A stretch of 64,000 bases of DNA from DASQBT01 sp963782495 (GTDB taxonomy: Bacteria; Pseudomonadota; Gammaproteobacteria; Burkholderiales; Thiobacillaceae): contig CAWAJU010000012.1 of the NCBI GenBank assembly GCA_963782495.1, positions 62,001 to 126,000 on the forward strand, given 5' to 3'. Made by a program: the position numbers and the translations under genes. The notes under the pieces were generated by a model. It was not told where the DNA came from and made no database searches. It saw only the letters and a list, made by a program, of their open reading frames with translations. Shown here piece by piece: positions 1 through 8,802 of the stretch. How positions within the stretch are numbered: position 1 is the first letter of the stretch; every line of letters starts with the position of its first letter.

Positions 1-195
1 GGTGTGTGGTGGATTACCCATCGGAACGAACAAGACGCGAAATCCGGCGAGTTCATCGAGGTGACCCTGGTACCGGACTTGATCGCCACCCACCCGGATG
101 ATGTCTTATCGGGACTTGAAAGGCTGTTGCAAAAGTCGGATATCGGGAGTGAAGAGCCGCCACGCACGTCTGCAGGAAGCGATATTTTGTCGTAG
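1..195 (+). CDS. 3' end of an unrecognised protein (truncated by window edge)
   Basis: The frame is open from the first base and stops with TAG at 193-195, giving the last 64 residues of a protein whose start lies outside the window. The tail is acidic and mixed in composition (for example FIEVTLVPDL and HPDDVLSGLERLL), which looks more like real protein than the arginine-rich frames that follow. I do not recognise the family. It could also be a chance open frame at the edge. Confidence 0.4.
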   Translation, partial: GVWWITHRNEQDAKSGEFIEVTLVPDLIATHPDDVLSGLERLLQKSDIGSEEPPRTSAGSDILS

Positions 196-962
196 CCGGC
201 GCCTCTTGACTCACGCAGCCAGTTGTCGCACGTCTGTCATGGTTTGGCGCGATGGTCGGCCGGTGTCATCGGCTGCACAGAGACTGGAGACTTTGTTAGG
301 TGTGGCTTGTTACCGCCGCAATCGCACCGGTCGGCGGACAGCGCCAGGATGCCAAACACCACCTTCCCATCGCTTGATGCCGCCCTTGCGCATGCGCGTG
401 CCGGCATCGAAAGTACACAGGCGCACGCTGGGTGCGGGTCATCATCAGGAGCTCAGTCAGACCCGACGTGGTCCCAAACCCCAACACGCTCGTGACCGGG
501 AAGGTGTGCGCAGGACTCGGCCTGTGCCAGAGTCAGACGCCCGCGCCAGACCATGTCGATTGCGCAAATTTCCCAATTCAGATCGATTCCCGCATGTGGA
601 TGACTGGCTCGAGCTTCGGCATCGGTGCACCGTCTCGCTCTTAGATCCAGGTGCCATGAACCACGTTCCACTGAGCCGTTGCATGATCAGTTCGCGTCGG
701 GTAGCATCCATTGCACGGGTGTCGCTGTGTTGGTGTTGAGCGTCGCGTCATGCGTGAAATGGCCACTTGCTGCTCTCGCACCCGACGCGAATAGAGTCGG
801 CCACGCAGTGGGTGTTTTGTGACACGCCCGTTGGCAGATTCATACAAGAGCCGGAGGATTTGTAGACGTGACTGGACCCGCCGCCGATCCGGTCATGTAT
901 CGTGAGGCGGCAAGGCAGGTAATGGCAGTTGCCGTGTTTAACCTACTCTGAAAGGAGCAATT
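196..962. other. gene-free stretch upstream of the first rubrerythrin gene
   Basis: No convincing gene is seen on either strand. The open frames here are rich in Arg, Ser and Cys, overlap one another and have no recognisable motif. The last 20 bases hold the ribosome binding site (GAAAGGAGC) of the rubrerythrin-like gene. The stretch may be decayed sequence, since a gene remnant also lies just downstream of that gene. Confidence 0.5.
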
Positions 963-1520
963 ATGCAGACGACCGAGATCACCGAGGATATGATCTTTCA
1001 ATGCTTCGCGGCCGCACAGGAAATGGACGACTGCGGCAAAACCGCCGAATCGTTCGTGGATGTCGAAGAATATGAAAACCAGATCATGTATCCGGAGTTT
1101 GCCCGCTGGGCCGAGAAGGCAGGTTATCCCGAACTGGCGAAGCTTTTCCGCCGCGTCGCCGGCGAGGAGAAGCTGCACGCCGTCTGGATGCGCCAGCTAC
1201 ACGACAACATGGGGGTACCGTCGCGTGGTGAAGATACGCAGCGTGCCATTGACGCACTCCAGATGATCCAGGCCAATTGCGATTCGCTCATCGGGCTCAA
1301 CCCGAATGGCGTGGTGGAAAAAGCCCTGAACGTCGCGCTCCGCGTTGAAGAGCGCGAGGCGCTCTCGATTTACCCCAAGTTCCGCGACCGTGCGCTGGCC
1401 GAGGGCAATGACGAGGAAGCTGAGATCTATCAACGCGTGGTGGATTCCGAAGCGCAGCACGCCGCGTGGTTCAAGGCTGCGCTGGCACAGCTCCCCCATG
1501 ACTATCATGCCACCGCATAA
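963..1520 (+). CDS. rubrerythrin-like ferritin-family diiron protein (copy 1)
   Basis: The 185-residue protein has the four-helix ferritin-like layout, with repeated Glu and ExxH iron-ligand candidates: EYENQIMYPEF, GEEKLHAVW, REALSIYPKF and DSEAQHAAW. It lacks the C-terminal rubredoxin domain of classical rubrerythrin, so it is a short stand-alone diiron protein, probably for peroxide or oxygen handling. The start ATG follows AAAGGAGC at a spacing of about 6. A close paralogue lies at 27909-28472, with the same N-terminus (MQT.EITEDMIF) and conserved sequence throughout. Unlike that copy, this one is followed only by a broken ubiA. Its place next to the O2-tolerant hydrogenase operon fits oxidative protection; the exact substrate is unknown. 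Confidence 0.85.
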   Translation: MQTTEITEDMIFQCFAAAQEMDDCGKTAESFVDVEEYENQIMYPEFARWAEKAGYPELAKLFRRVAGEEKLHAVWMRQLHDNMGVPSRGEDTQRAIDALQMIQANCDSLIGLNPNGVVEKALNVALRVEEREALSIYPKFRDRALAEGNDEEAEIYQRVVDSEAQHAAWFKAALAQLPHDYHATA

Positions 1521-1546
1521 GTGTTGTTGCAGGTGCGGTTGAGCCG

Positions 1547-1665
1547 CGCGCGGGCCGGTTGGCGGGCGCTCAATCCCGCCATCTGCCTCGTCTCGATTCT
1601 ATCTGGTCCCGATGTGTGCCAGTTGTCCCGATCGAACTGCGGCGCCAGGCACGCGACGTGGGCTG
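1547..1665 (+). pseudogene. decayed 5' stub of a ubiA-family prenyltransferase gene
   Basis: Just after the first rubrerythrin gene one frame reads WRALNPAICLVSILSG, closely matching WRRALNPAIYLISMLPG at the start of the intact UbiA-family gene at 28469. DNA similarity seems to continue weakly (a GGCGCCA block and beyond) to about 1665, after which no further UbiA sequence is visible. In the intact locus rubrerythrin and ubiA overlap by ATGA; here the junction and start codon are lost. This is best read as the remnant of a duplicated rubrerythrin-ubiA unit. The end coordinate is approximate. Confidence 0.65.
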
Positions 1666-2216
1666 CCACGCTATGATGTCAGCGACTGCCAACTAGCGCC
1701 GATTCAGAAAGCTGGGATTCCTGGGTCGGCTCAGACCACGAGACTCCGTCCAGTGGCCACGGCTGGATCAGTCTTCTCTTCGGTTGCTTTCCGGGTCTGG
1801 AGCTGCTGTTGCAAACAGCACAAGGCTGGGTGCTCGCCGTCGCGCCGCTGTCCTCGCACCGGCCACTGCAAATCGAGTCCGCCCCGCGGGCGCCTAACCC
1901 GAAACTCGTCCGAACACCGACCACGGAAGATATTGCCCTTTCCCTTGCAATGACAACGTTCGGATGGGATCCTGAATTAGCCTTCATTGCGAGCCGCGCC
2001 ACAAAGCGGCAATTCGCAAATGGGCTACCGATCAATGAACCCTTTGCTGCGCTTCGCTCGTAGCCTCATGGACCGGGCTTTCACCAGGTGTCAACTGGCA
2101 GGCTTTTGGAACGACTACTGGCCACGGCAATTCTCATTGCTTCACGGTCAGCCCTGCAGTGTTATTGCGTCCCGGAATGGCGACCGGCGTGGATTGGAGA
2201 CCCCCGGTTACGCCAC
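1666..2216. other. gene-free stretch between ubiA remnant and hup operon end
   Basis: No open frame here carries a recognisable motif, a credible start region or protein-like composition on either strand. It lies beyond the 3' end of the minus-strand hup operon and is probably decayed or spacer sequence. Confidence 0.5.
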
Positions 2217-2236
2217 GCGTGACCCATGGGTCACGC
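2217..2236. terminator. 20-bp perfect palindrome just after hupJ; candidate terminator
   Basis: GCGTGACCCATGGGTCACGC is identical to its own reverse complement and starts 14 bases beyond the hupJ stop codon. In RNA it can form a strong stem at the 3' end of the hup transcript. No run of T follows on the minus strand, so it is not a textbook intrinsic terminator. It could instead be an RNA-stabilising stem or a dimeric protein binding site. Confidence 0.35.
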
Positions 2237-2250
2237 TGAAAGTGAGTGCA

Positions 2251-2760
2251 CTACGCCCCGCCCTCCTTTAGCGCCAACAAGCCGCACAGCAGTTCGCGCC
2301 GCGTAAGCCGCCGATGCAAGCCGCTTCTTGCCAGTTCGGAATCGATCTCGTCGCCCTGCGCTGGGTCCGGTGTGTGCCGGAACAGGCGCTGAAGCACCTC
2401 ACCTGCCACACGACGCGCTATATCCTGATCGGTGAAACCATTTACCGTCGTGAACAAGGGCAAGCTGAGATGAGGCACAATGCCTTCCGGCATACTCAGC
2501 ATGCACGGATAATCGCCGGCGGGGAACGCCACCTTGAGCGTCTTTCCCGGCGCCAGTCCGGACCATTCGTCATTCTCGCCCGGCAGCAGTACCAGGTTCA
2601 TGAACCAGGGCGTGACCAGCACCCCGCACACGCGGCCATCATGCACTTGAAGGCCTACGGCTTCCACCTTGAGCGCCGTGTTGTACATCGGCAGTGAGAG
2701 CATGCGTGGCTGGACTATGTCGCGATAAGCGGACACCAATTGGTCCACGACGGGATACAT
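2251..2760 (-). CDS. hupJ: [NiFe]-hydrogenase assembly chaperone, HupJ/HybE family
   Basis: The 169-residue protein has the family pattern: a central VLVTPWFMNLVLLPG segment, then FPAGDYPCML and the LPLFTTVNGFTDQDIAR block typical of HupJ/HybE, and a C-terminal LTRRELLCGLL helix. Members of this family help mature uptake hydrogenases, apparently by binding small- or large-subunit precursors before Tat export. It is the last gene of the hupSLCDGHIJ operon and starts 4 bases after the hupI stop. The length is usual for the family. Confidence 0.87.
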   Translation of the reverse strand: MYPVVDQLVSAYRDIVQPRMLSLPMYNTALKVEAVGLQVHDGRVCGVLVTPWFMNLVLLPGENDEWSGLAPGKTLKVAFPAGDYPCMLSMPEGIVPHLSLPLFTTVNGFTDQDIARRVAGEVLQRLFRHTPDPAQGDEIDSELARSGLHRRLTRRELLCGLLALKEGGA

Positions 2761-2764
2761 CTAG

Positions 2765-2971
2765 CTACCCGTCCGCCAGTGGCAGAAATTTATCCTGTTC
2801 GGCGTCACACTGCGGACAGCGCCAATGACCAGGTAAGGCCGTGAACGGCGTCCCCGGGGGAATCTGTTCCACCTCGTCGCCAAGTGCCGGATCATACACA
2901 TACCAACAGATACGGCATTCCAGACGGGTATTGGCGTCGATTCGACTAGACGCCTCCAGCGGCGGGCTCAT
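2765..2971 (-). CDS. hupI: rubredoxin, HupI type
   Basis: The 68-residue protein carries the two iron-binding knuckles CxxCxxxY (CRICWYVYDP) and CPQC, with the conserved PPGTPF and LPGHWRCP segments of rubredoxins. Hydrogenase-linked rubredoxins (HupI/HoxR) protect or deliver electrons to the small subunit during its assembly in air, which matches the O2-tolerant type of the neighbouring HupS. The ATG overlaps the hupH stop by four bases, so translation is probably coupled. Confidence 0.9.
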   Translation of the reverse strand: MSPPLEASSRIDANTRLECRICWYVYDPALGDEVEQIPPGTPFTALPGHWRCPQCDAEQDKFLPLADG

Positions 2972-3840
2972 CCCAGTTCTGTCCAGTATGGTTCAAGCAG
3001 TTCATGAAACCGCTTCCGAGAATCGTCCAGGTCCTCCTGGGCAGCGCAGGCAACGGCCGGAATATCGGTGGTCTCCAGGGTATTCAGAATCAGGGTGCCC
3101 ATGGAGTTGGTAAACCGCACCCACCAAATTCCCGGATATTCCGTGCTGGTAATCTTGCAGTCTCCATAGCCACGCGACAGGGTCTCGACTGGCCCCGTGC
3201 CCAGCGTTTCCCCAAGAAAGAGAATATCGCCTTCCGACAGCGGCAGCAGGGTAAGGTTGATCACACGTGCCAGGTCACCTGCCTTCCAGCCTGCGATGTG
3301 ATCCTGCAGTTCACTCAGAAGCGGCAGGGCATTCATGACACCGTCCGGTGCCGAATCCCGCGGCAGGGCCGATGCCTTCGCCACGTCCGGCGGCCGCCGC
3401 GCCAGCACCGGGACGTCGCATACCTCGATGAGGTCACGCGTGATATGGCCCGCAGGGTCAAAATAGAACGTGCGCCAGATACCGGCCAGCACCGATTCCT
3501 GCATTCGCGCCTGCACATCCTTATCCTTATACTTCAGACTGACCTCACCCTCCCCAAGAATCTGGTTAACCAGGTCGCGGTTTTCTGAATCCAGGCCCGA
3601 GATATCGGCAATCAACGGTTCACCGCCGACACGATATGCAGACAAGGCTCGGCTCAGCCAGTCGCAGACAGCCTTGGCCCCATGCAGATGCAATACCTGC
3701 TCCGGGGCCGGTATGTCCGGCGCACGGTAGCTGCTCATTTCCTTGGGCATGGGAATAAACTCAAGATGCGTACCGTCCGCTTCCGGCGGCTGGCTTCCGG
3801 GCCCTATGAAAGTCACTGCAATACTGTCATGCATCTTCAT
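2968..3840 (-). CDS. hupH: hydrogenase expression/formation protein, HupH/HyaF family
   Basis: The 290-residue protein has the HupH/HyaF order of features: an N-terminal segment ending in MPKEMSSYRAP, a middle domain, and a C-terminal half with LTLLPLSEGDILFL and PGIWWVRFTNSMGTLILNTLE. Family members act late in small-subunit maturation, with HupG. It sits 25 bases beyond hupG and overlaps hupI by four bases. The length matches the family. Confidence 0.87.
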   Translation of the reverse strand: MKMHDSIAVTFIGPGSQPPEADGTHLEFIPMPKEMSSYRAPDIPAPEQVLHLHGAKAVCDWLSRALSAYRVGGEPLIADISGLDSENRDLVNQILGEGEVSLKYKDKDVQARMQESVLAGIWRTFYFDPAGHITRDLIEVCDVPVLARRPPDVAKASALPRDSAPDGVMNALPLLSELQDHIAGWKAGDLARVINLTLLPLSEGDILFLGETLGTGPVETLSRGYGDCKITSTEYPGIWWVRFTNSMGTLILNTLETTDIPAVACAAQEDLDDSRKRFHELLEPYWTELG

Positions 3841-3865
3841 TCGCCATTTCCTGTTGCAGAACCGC

Positions 3866-4276
3866 TCAGCCGCTGACCACCGGAATCTTGAAACCCGGCG
3901 GTGATTTGATGTCGGTCTTTAGCAGTTCGCTGATTTCATGCAGATAATCTGTCCAGTTCTGAATACCGGTGATGGCGCCGAGATAACCTCCATCACGCAA
4001 GAACACCAGTGCCGGCCAGGCCGCAAATCCATAGCGGTGTTGCAATGCCGTCTCCGCTTCAACCGCTACCACCCCGGGGATCAGTCGGCCCTGGAATGCT
4101 TTTGCCAATTCCGGTAGCACCACTGCCACATCAGTGGTTTCGCGATAGCGCTTCGGATCGCCAGCGAAAAACAGCACCGTCATTCCCGGCTGATTGATGA
4201 ACGCATCGTGTGATCCGAGCGTCACCTCGGGATAGCCGTAGTCGTCGAACAGGCGTTGAATAAGCGGATGGGTCAC
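3866..4276 (-). CDS. hupG: hydrogenase maturation protein, HupG/HyaE family (thioredoxin fold, no CxxC)
   Basis: Starting at the GTG that overlaps the hupD stop (GTGA), the protein has 136 residues, with the HupG/HyaE signatures VLFFAGDPKRYRET and IPGVVAVEAE and a cis-Pro-like AAWPALVF. No cysteine pair is present, as is normal for this thioredoxin-like chaperone family, which binds the Tat-bearing small-subunit precursor. The frame is open upstream, but the GTG was chosen because the preceding residues are Arg-rich and lie inside hupD. Confidence 0.82.
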   Translation of the reverse strand: MTHPLIQRLFDDYGYPEVTLGSHDAFINQPGMTVLFFAGDPKRYRETTDVAVVLPELAKAFQGRLIPGVVAVEAETALQHRYGFAAWPALVFLRDGGYLGAITGIQNWTDYLHEISELLKTDIKSPPGFKIPVVSG

Positions 4277-4851
4277 TGTGGTCTCCCCAGCTCGTAAACG
4301 GCCATTTCCAGCTCCCCGGGGCCGATCAGATCGACCGACGCGAGAGGTTTCACACGCTCGCGGAACCCCACTCCCCATTCGCGCAGCAGCGAACAGGCAC
4401 AGTCGACCGCTTCGGGTATGCGGTGGCGAGTAACGTCACGCAGACTGCCACCATAATCGTCAAGACGTTCCGGCTGCACGCCGATGAGCGCCAACTGCTG
4501 CAACCGGTCGCTCAGCAACCGCGCCGACATCAGCACTTCCTGGAAACCGGTCTGGTGCATACTGACCTTCTTGGCCCCCATATATTGCGGCACGTCGTCG
4601 TCGCGGATGATGCGCAATTCACCGGGAGCAAGACCGTAGTCGATGGCGTCGAAAATCAGCAGGCGCGACACACTACTGACCCAGGGCAGCAGAAACAGGC
4701 CCTGGGTGCCACCGTCCATAATGCGGACATTGTCGTCGAAGTCAAAACGGGCGTTGAGCGCTTCGACACAGCGAACGCCGAATCCTTCATCGGCCCAGAG
4801 AATATTGCCGATACCCAAGATTAGCGTATCGGTTTCCCCGTCCAGCATCAT
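4273..4851 (-). CDS. hupD: hydrogenase maturation endopeptidase, HupD/HyaD family
   Basis: The 192-residue product has the nickel-sensing protease pattern: LILGIGNILWADEGFG at the N-terminus with the conserved Glu, LIFDAIDYG with the conserved Asp, and MHQTGFQEVL with the conserved His. The enzyme trims the C-terminal tail of HupL after nickel insertion. The ATG is placed at TGATG, overlapping the hupC stop. The frame stays open further upstream, but that part lies inside hupC and has no family features. Confidence 0.87.
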   Translation of the reverse strand: MMLDGETDTLILGIGNILWADEGFGVRCVEALNARFDFDDNVRIMDGGTQGLFLLPWVSSVSRLLIFDAIDYGLAPGELRIIRDDDVPQYMGAKKVSMHQTGFQEVLMSARLLSDRLQQLALIGVQPERLDDYGGSLRDVTRHRIPEAVDCACSLLREWGVGFRERVKPLASVDLIGPGELEMAVYELGRPQ

Positions 4852-5558
4852 CAGGGCTGGTCGTCCTTGAACATGCGCCAACCACCGATCATGGTACTGA
4901 CACTGCTTTCCCGGCCGATGACATCGGCGCGCACCGCCATGTAGATATGTATGATCACGAACACCAGCATGATCCACATCCCCATGACATGCCAGTTGCG
5001 AGTCGCCTGCTCACCACCCAGCAACGGAATGATCCAGCCGAATCCGCGGTCTGCCCAACTGCCTTCGCCCAGACCTTGACCGTAAAGCGCAAATCCCGTG
5101 CCGATCATGAACAGCGTCATCAGGGTATTGAGGAAGAACATCGCTGCCTGCGCCAATGGATTATGGCCCAGCGTCTTGTCTTGCTTGCGCGTCAGGAACA
5201 GATAAAACTTGAGCTCATGGAACAGCCCTTTCCACCACTCCGCCTGCCAGAACGGCAAGTAGAAGATCTCGCGGGCATAGCGATTGCCCATCAGCCCCCA
5301 GTAAATTCGCACGGCGAATCCAATGGCAAAAACATAGGCCGCGACAAAGTGAATCAGGCGAAGGTTGCCCATGAGAAAATGATCGCTGGGGATCCCGATG
5401 GGTGATGGCAGAGGGCTGGAGATCAGGTACCCGGTGACCGCCAGCGTCAGGAAACTGAACGTGTGAAGCCAGTGCCACAGGCGCACCGGGGCTTCGAACA
5501 CGTAGACGGCCTTCTGATTGACCGGGTCGTGCAGACCACTTGCCACATTGCTGTTCAT
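4851..5558 (-). CDS. hupC: hydrogenase membrane cytochrome b subunit
   Basis: The 235-residue membrane protein has four predicted helices. His residues suited to binding two b haems lie in RLWHWLHTFSFL, LRLIHFVAAYVF, RNWHVMGMW and VIIHIYMA. It anchors the HupSL dimer to the periplasmic side of the membrane and passes electrons to quinone. Its start lies 15 bases after hupL, preceded by a purine-rich GAAGGAGGG site. The family and operon position (third, after SL) are typical. Confidence 0.9.
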   Translation of the reverse strand: MNSNVASGLHDPVNQKAVYVFEAPVRLWHWLHTFSFLTLAVTGYLISSPLPSPIGIPSDHFLMGNLRLIHFVAAYVFAIGFAVRIYWGLMGNRYAREIFYLPFWQAEWWKGLFHELKFYLFLTRKQDKTLGHNPLAQAAMFFLNTLMTLFMIGTGFALYGQGLGEGSWADRGFGWIIPLLGGEQATRNWHVMGMWIMLVFVIIHIYMAVRADVIGRESSVSTMIGGWRMFKDDQP

Positions 5559-5573
5559 GTCACTGCCCTCCTT

Positions 5574-7358
5574 CTACCGGACCTTCACCATTGCCAGTTC
5601 CTGGCCATCCGGCGCCATGACGTGGGTCGCACAGGCCAGGCAGGGATCGAAACTGTGAACGGTACGCAGGATCTCCAGCGGCTGCTTGGCGTTGGCCATC
5701 GGCGTACCCAGCAATGCCGCCTCGTACGCGCCGATGTTGCCTGCCGGATCGCGCGGCGACGCGTTCCAGGTGGTCGGCACCACGGCCTGGTAGCTTTCGA
5801 TCTTCGTGTCCTTGATATGCACCCAGTGCCCCAGTGAACCACGCGGCGCCTCGACGTGACCCACCCCCTTGGCGTCCTTGGGCCAGGTCTTGGGCTCCCA
5901 CAGGTCCATGTTCGCGGTGGCGGTATCCCCCGCCTTGAGGTTGGTCATCATGTTGTCGAACACTTCACGCATCTTGTGCGCGGTCCAGGAGCATTCCAGA
6001 CCTCGCGCCGCGGTGCGACCAAGCGTGGAGAATATTGCCGTCAACGGCAGGCCGAGATCATGCAGCAAGCCGTCGACCTGATCCTTGATCTCCTTATCGC
6101 CGCGCACATAGGCCACCACGTAACGCGCCAGCGGGCCCACCTCCATGGCGTTGCCGCGCCAGCGCGGCGCTTTGACGAAGGAATACTTGGCACCTTCGTC
6201 GAGCTGCTTGATGTCGGTCTTGGTGCCCTTCGCATTGGGACCCAGCTCGAAGTTCGGAACAGTGACGCCGTCCCAGGGATGCAGGCCCTTGCTTTCATCC
6301 GGATATTTGTACCAGGAATGCGCTACGAACTCCTGGATCTGCTCAGGGTCGCGCACGTCAACCTCATGCACCTTGGACAGGTCACCATTGATGATGGCGC
6401 CGCCCGGCATGTACATGTTTTCCTGCGACCAGTTGTTGGCGGTCTTGGGGAAATCGCCATAGGACATCAGGTTCTTGCTCGACAGGCCACCGCCGTAGGT
6501 CCATTCCTTGTAGTACGACGCGATGGCTTTCAGGTCGGGAATGTAAACCTGATCGACGAAAGTGATGGAGCGGTCGATGATGGACGACACCAGGTTAAGC
6601 CATTCCATGTTGATGGCGCCGGTTTCGTTCAGGCTGAACGAGCACGGCATGCCGCCCACCACCCAGTTGGGATGGGGGTTGCGGCCGCCGAAGACGGTGT
6701 GGATCTTGACAATCTCACGCTGAAAATCCAGCGCTTCGAGATAATGCGTGACGGCCATCAGGTTGGCTTCGGGCGGCAGTTTGTAGGCGGGGCTACCCCA
6801 GTAAGCATTGGAGAACGGTCCCAACTGACCGGATTCGACAAAGCGCTTCAGACGTGCCTGTACATCCCGGAAATAACCCGGCGAAGACTTGTTCCAGCTT
6901 GAAATGCTCTGCTGCAGCGCCGAGGTCGCCTTGGGATCGGCCTTCATCGCGCTGACGACGTCAACCCAGTCAAGCGCGTGCAAATGATAGAAATGCACCA
7001 GGTGATCCTGAGTGTACTGCGCCAGCATCATTAGGTTGCGGATATGATTGGCGTTCTCCGGAATCTTGATGCCGATTGCATCCTCGACCGCACGCACCGA
7101 AGCCAGGGCATGAACACCGGTACAGACTCCGCAGATGCGTTCGGTAAACGCCCAGGCGTCACGCGGGTCGCGCCCCTTGAGGATGACTTCCAGGCCGCGC
7201 CACATTGTGCCGGTGGACACGGCGTTGCGGATCACATTGTTATGGTCGACGTTAACCTCGATGCGCAGATGACCTTCAATGCGACAGATCGGGTCAACCA
7301 CCACGCGCTGTCCGCTGGTGTCGAGCTTGAAACCGTTCGCTGTAACCGTCTCAGTCAT
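5574..7358 (-). CDS. hupL: [NiFe] uptake hydrogenase large subunit (O2-tolerant group 1d type)
   Basis: The 594-residue protein holds both nickel-binding motifs: RICGVCTGVHAL near residue 77 and DPCLACATHV at the C-terminus. About 15 residues follow the His and are the expected target of HupD. The N-terminal DPICRIEGHLRIEV is typical. It overlaps hupS by 8 bases. The sequence closely follows membrane-bound respiratory hydrogenases of the HoxG/HupL kind. It oxidises H2 at the NiFe(CN)2CO site and feeds electrons through HupS to HupC. Confidence 0.95.
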   Translation of the reverse strand: MTETVTANGFKLDTSGQRVVVDPICRIEGHLRIEVNVDHNNVIRNAVSTGTMWRGLEVILKGRDPRDAWAFTERICGVCTGVHALASVRAVEDAIGIKIPENANHIRNLMMLAQYTQDHLVHFYHLHALDWVDVVSAMKADPKATSALQQSISSWNKSSPGYFRDVQARLKRFVESGQLGPFSNAYWGSPAYKLPPEANLMAVTHYLEALDFQREIVKIHTVFGGRNPHPNWVVGGMPCSFSLNETGAINMEWLNLVSSIIDRSITFVDQVYIPDLKAIASYYKEWTYGGGLSSKNLMSYGDFPKTANNWSQENMYMPGGAIINGDLSKVHEVDVRDPEQIQEFVAHSWYKYPDESKGLHPWDGVTVPNFELGPNAKGTKTDIKQLDEGAKYSFVKAPRWRGNAMEVGPLARYVVAYVRGDKEIKDQVDGLLHDLGLPLTAIFSTLGRTAARGLECSWTAHKMREVFDNMMTNLKAGDTATANMDLWEPKTWPKDAKGVGHVEAPRGSLGHWVHIKDTKIESYQAVVPTTWNASPRDPAGNIGAYEAALLGTPMANAKQPLEILRTVHSFDPCLACATHVMAPDGQELAMVKVR

Positions 7359-8442
7359 GGCTGTCGCCTCCCTTGTTGCTGTCCTTTGTATGGCTGATCA
7401 CCGATGCGGCGGCATGGGCTGCAACGCCAATGGCTGCGGCACCGGCCAGCACGCCGCCAATCTTGTTGGCGGTGGACTCCACCTGTCCAACGACGTTGAG
7501 GTCAGTCACGGCACTATAGAAGGAGCCGCGGTCCCAGAAATTGTCTTCAGAGCAACCCAGGCAACCGTGGCCTGATTTCACCGGCCAGGAAAGGCCGCCG
7601 TTCCACTCCACCGTGGAACAGGCGTTATGTGTGGTTGGACCTTTGCACCCCATCTTGTACAGGCAATAGCCCTTGCGCGCGCCTTCGTCGTCGAAGCGCT
7701 CGACGAACTGGCCGGCGTCGAAATTTGCCCGCCGGTAACACTTGTCGTGATTGCGCATGCTATAGAACATCTTCGGCCGCCCCTGCCGGTCCAGTTCCGG
7801 AAAACGGTCGAACGTCAGCATGTAGGTGATGACGCCGGTCATCACCTCCGCAATCGGCGGACAGCCCGGGACCTTGATGACCGGCTTGTCGGTAATGACC
7901 TGGTGGATGGGCGTGGCGCGGGTCGGATTCGGGTGCGCGGCCTGCACGCAACCCCAAGAGGCACAAGAACCCCAGGCGATGATGGCCTTGCAGTGGCTCG
8001 CCATGCGGCGCAGTTTTTCCACATAGGGCTTGCCGCCCTGGATGCAGTACATGCCATCCTCGTTCAGGGGAGGGTTGCCTTCACAGGCGAGAATGAAGTT
8101 GCCGTCATACTTGGCAATGGTCTGGTCGAGAATTTCCTCGGCCTGATAACCCGCCGCGGCCATCAGTGTATCGTCATAGTCCAGCGAGATCATGGACAGG
8201 ATAACGTCGGACGCCAGCGGGTGGCCCGACCGTATAAAGGATTCGGAACAGCAGGTGCACTCCAGGCCGTGCAGCCAGATTACCGGGGTTCTCGGCTTGG
8301 TCTCCAGCGCGTGCGCAATTGTGCCCGCGGCCTCCGGCCCCAAACCCAGTCCGGCGGCGGTCAGGCTGCAAAACTTGAGAAAGCTTCGGCGCGTAATGCC
8401 ATGCTCGCGCATGGACTCATAAAAGGTCTGCTGTATACCCAT
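7351..8442 (-). CDS. hupS: [NiFe] uptake hydrogenase small subunit with six-Cys proximal cluster (O2-tolerant)
   Basis: The 363-residue protein starts at the ATG following CGGAGGACGTCGAT and has a Tat signal (ITRRSFLKFC). Cysteines at about 62, 64, 65, 160, 165 and 194 (CTCC, GSCASWGC, PGC) give the six-Cys set that binds a [4Fe-3S] proximal cluster in O2-tolerant membrane-bound hydrogenases such as HoxK. Medial and distal cluster ligands are present (MGCKGP, HGCLGCSE). A hydrophobic C-terminal helix (about 325-345) anchors it. The frame is open 22 codons further upstream, but that part has no ribosome binding site or family match. Confidence 0.95.
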   Translation of the reverse strand: MGIQQTFYESMREHGITRRSFLKFCSLTAAGLGLGPEAAGTIAHALETKPRTPVIWLHGLECTCCSESFIRSGHPLASDVILSMISLDYDDTLMAAAGYQAEEILDQTIAKYDGNFILACEGNPPLNEDGMYCIQGGKPYVEKLRRMASHCKAIIAWGSCASWGCVQAAHPNPTRATPIHQVITDKPVIKVPGCPPIAEVMTGVITYMLTFDRFPELDRQGRPKMFYSMRNHDKCYRRANFDAGQFVERFDDEGARKGYCLYKMGCKGPTTHNACSTVEWNGGLSWPVKSGHGCLGCSEDNFWDRGSFYSAVTDLNVVGQVESTANKIGGVLAGAAAIGVAAHAAASVISHTKDSNKGGDSHD

Positions 8443-8506
8443 ATCGACGTCCTCCGCAATATATAAGGCAATGTCGCGCTGTGACCAATCCGAACGTATC
8501 TTGATC

Positions 8507-8535
8507 ATAATAGGCAGCCCGAACTATGAATACAA
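8507..8535 (-). promoter_or_regulatory. candidate sigma70-type promoter of the hup operon, in the hup/yeeE divergent region
   Basis: Read on the minus strand there is TTGTAT, 17 bases, then TATTAT, about 65 bases upstream of the hupS ATG. The -10 box matches five of six; the -35 box only three of six. The whole divergent interval 8443-8802 holds no gene and is notably AT-rich around 8515-8580. A perfect TTGACA hexamer occurs on the plus strand near 8745, but no well-spaced -10 box follows it. No convincing sigma54 site was seen. Confidence 0.35.
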
Positions 8536-8802
8536 GATTATCTTATTTACTTAATATTGCTATATTGAGGCTTGTTGAAGAACCAGCGTATTCAATCAAC
8601 CGGCAGCCCGACAAGCCAAAACCATGGGCCATTTTGGGTTATATGGGGTTTACTTTGTGGCGACTTGAAAATCGGGCTTCCCAACATTTGGTTCGCGATT
8701 TGGCTTTGCGTAACTTCCGACGCGCATAGACGACTTCTACATGTTGACAGTGATTCAAAATGTACTGAGGGATTTGATGACTAGTATGGAACGGACCTGC
8801 GC

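Noticed and set aside
98..739. 213-codon open frame near the left edge
   Set aside because: Arg-rich composition and no motif; it overlaps other frames of equal quality, and nothing supports translation.
8744..8800. Promoter for the YeeE operon at a perfect TTGACA
   Set aside because: No -10 box at 16-18 bases; the nearest TAGTAT is much too far away.
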